5,583 nucleotides of DNA from an uncultured Lachnospiraceae bacterium. GTDB lineage: Bacteria > Bacillota > Clostridia > Lachnospirales > Lachnospiraceae. The notes under the pieces were generated by a model. It saw only the letters and a list, made by a program, of their open reading frames with translations, ran no database searches and was not told where the DNA came from. A program made the translations under genes and the position numbers. Below, piece after piece: positions 5,358 to 5,583 of the stretch. The first letter of the stretch is position 1, and each line of letters starts with the position of its first letter. The DNA is taken from NCBI GenBank assembly GCA_910583815.1, contig CAJTZB010000164.1, forward strand, positions 1 to 5,583, in the 5' to 3' direction.

Positions 5358-5387
5358 CAAAACACAGCCAATTCTGCAGCAGTTTCT
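5339..5387. terminator. Long imperfect inverted repeat between convergent genes, possible bidirectional terminator
   Basis: AGAAACTGC (5339-5347) pairs with GCAGTTTCT (5379-5387). After a single mismatch (C5348/A5378), GCAGA (5349-5353) pairs with TCTGC (5373-5377). This gives 14 pairs around a 19-nt loop. The structure covers the kinase stop codon and ends on the first base of the helicase stop. There is no clean T-tract, only modest pyrimidine runs on either side, so efficient intrinsic termination is uncertain; it may instead be an mRNA 3' end-protecting stem. Confidence 0.45.
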
Positions 5388-5583
5388 CAGCCATCAAAAG
5401 AGAACAGTTCTTCCAGCTCCTTTTTGGAAAGAGAGCTGATAAATACTTCTTTTGCTTCAATCACGGATTCTGAAAGCTCTTTTTTCTTTCTTTGCAGTTT
5501 ATAGATTTTTTCTTCAATGGTTCCTTTTGTAATCAGTTTAATTACATGTACGGAATTCGTCTGCCCAATACGGTGTGCACGGT
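5387..5583 (-). CDS. SNF2-family DEAD/DEAH-box helicase, C-terminal fragment (runs off right edge)
   Basis: The last 64 codons plus two bases of a preceding codon are present, ending in TGA at 5387-5389. The fragment opens with RAHRIGQT, helicase motif VI of SNF2-type superfamily 2 ATPases; the two leading bases AC fit the usual aspartate before it. It continues with VHVIKLITKGTIEEKIYKLQRKKKEL, the typical helix after motif VI, and ends SKKELEELFSFDG. Bacterial members are ATP-dependent DNA translocases, often about 1000 residues, thought to remodel nucleoprotein or RNA polymerase complexes. The gene converges on the histidine kinase, with 29 bp between the stop codons, so it is not part of that operon. 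Confidence 0.92.
   Translation of the reverse strand, partial: RAHRIGQTNSVHVIKLITKGTIEEKIYKLQRKKKELSESVIEAKEVFISSLSKKELEELFSFDG

Overview
The window looks like chromosomal DNA of a low-to-moderate GC Firmicute of class Clostridia, most likely Lachnospiraceae. This rests on purine-rich Shine-Dalgarno sites, sigma-A type promoters, the gene order B12-binding-type radical SAM / radical SAM-linked protein / RNase E/G, and a zinc-ribbon membrane protein of a style I associate with that family. No mobile element, CRISPR array, tRNA or rRNA was seen.

Left half (1 to about 3071, minus strand): an operon reads right to left from an extended -10 promoter at 3043-3071. It runs through a leader of about 140 nt rich in short hairpins, a TIGR03960-like radical SAM protein with a B12-binding-like N-terminus, a TIGR03936-like radical SAM-linked protein (ATGA overlap), and the first 59 codons of a ribonuclease E/G protein that continues past the left edge. 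In related genomes this set commonly precedes the ribosomal L21/L27 genes.

Middle (2898-3375): a divergent intergenic region. It holds the leader and promoter of the left operon, a possible frameshifted remnant of a small membrane protein on the minus strand, several hairpins including a terminator-like one on the plus strand, a 15-bp dyad, and a near-consensus promoter facing right.

Right half (3312-5357, plus strand): a two-gene operon. The first gene encodes a four-cysteine zinc-ribbon protein with a DUF2007-like region, an acidic insert, two membrane helices and a cytosolic tail. The second, overlapping it by ATGA, encodes a small KdpD-type sensor histidine kinase (four-helix DUF4118-like membrane domain, HisKA, HATPase) without the KdpD N-terminal domains. 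No response regulator is next to it. A convergent SNF2-family helicase C-terminus enters from the right edge (stop at 5387). The 29-bp gap lies inside a long imperfect inverted repeat.

The best candidate for something undescribed is the tightly coupled zinc-ribbon/DUF2007-like membrane protein plus orphan mini-KdpD kinase. The structured leader of the radical SAM operon comes next. Most of the other content is recognisable.
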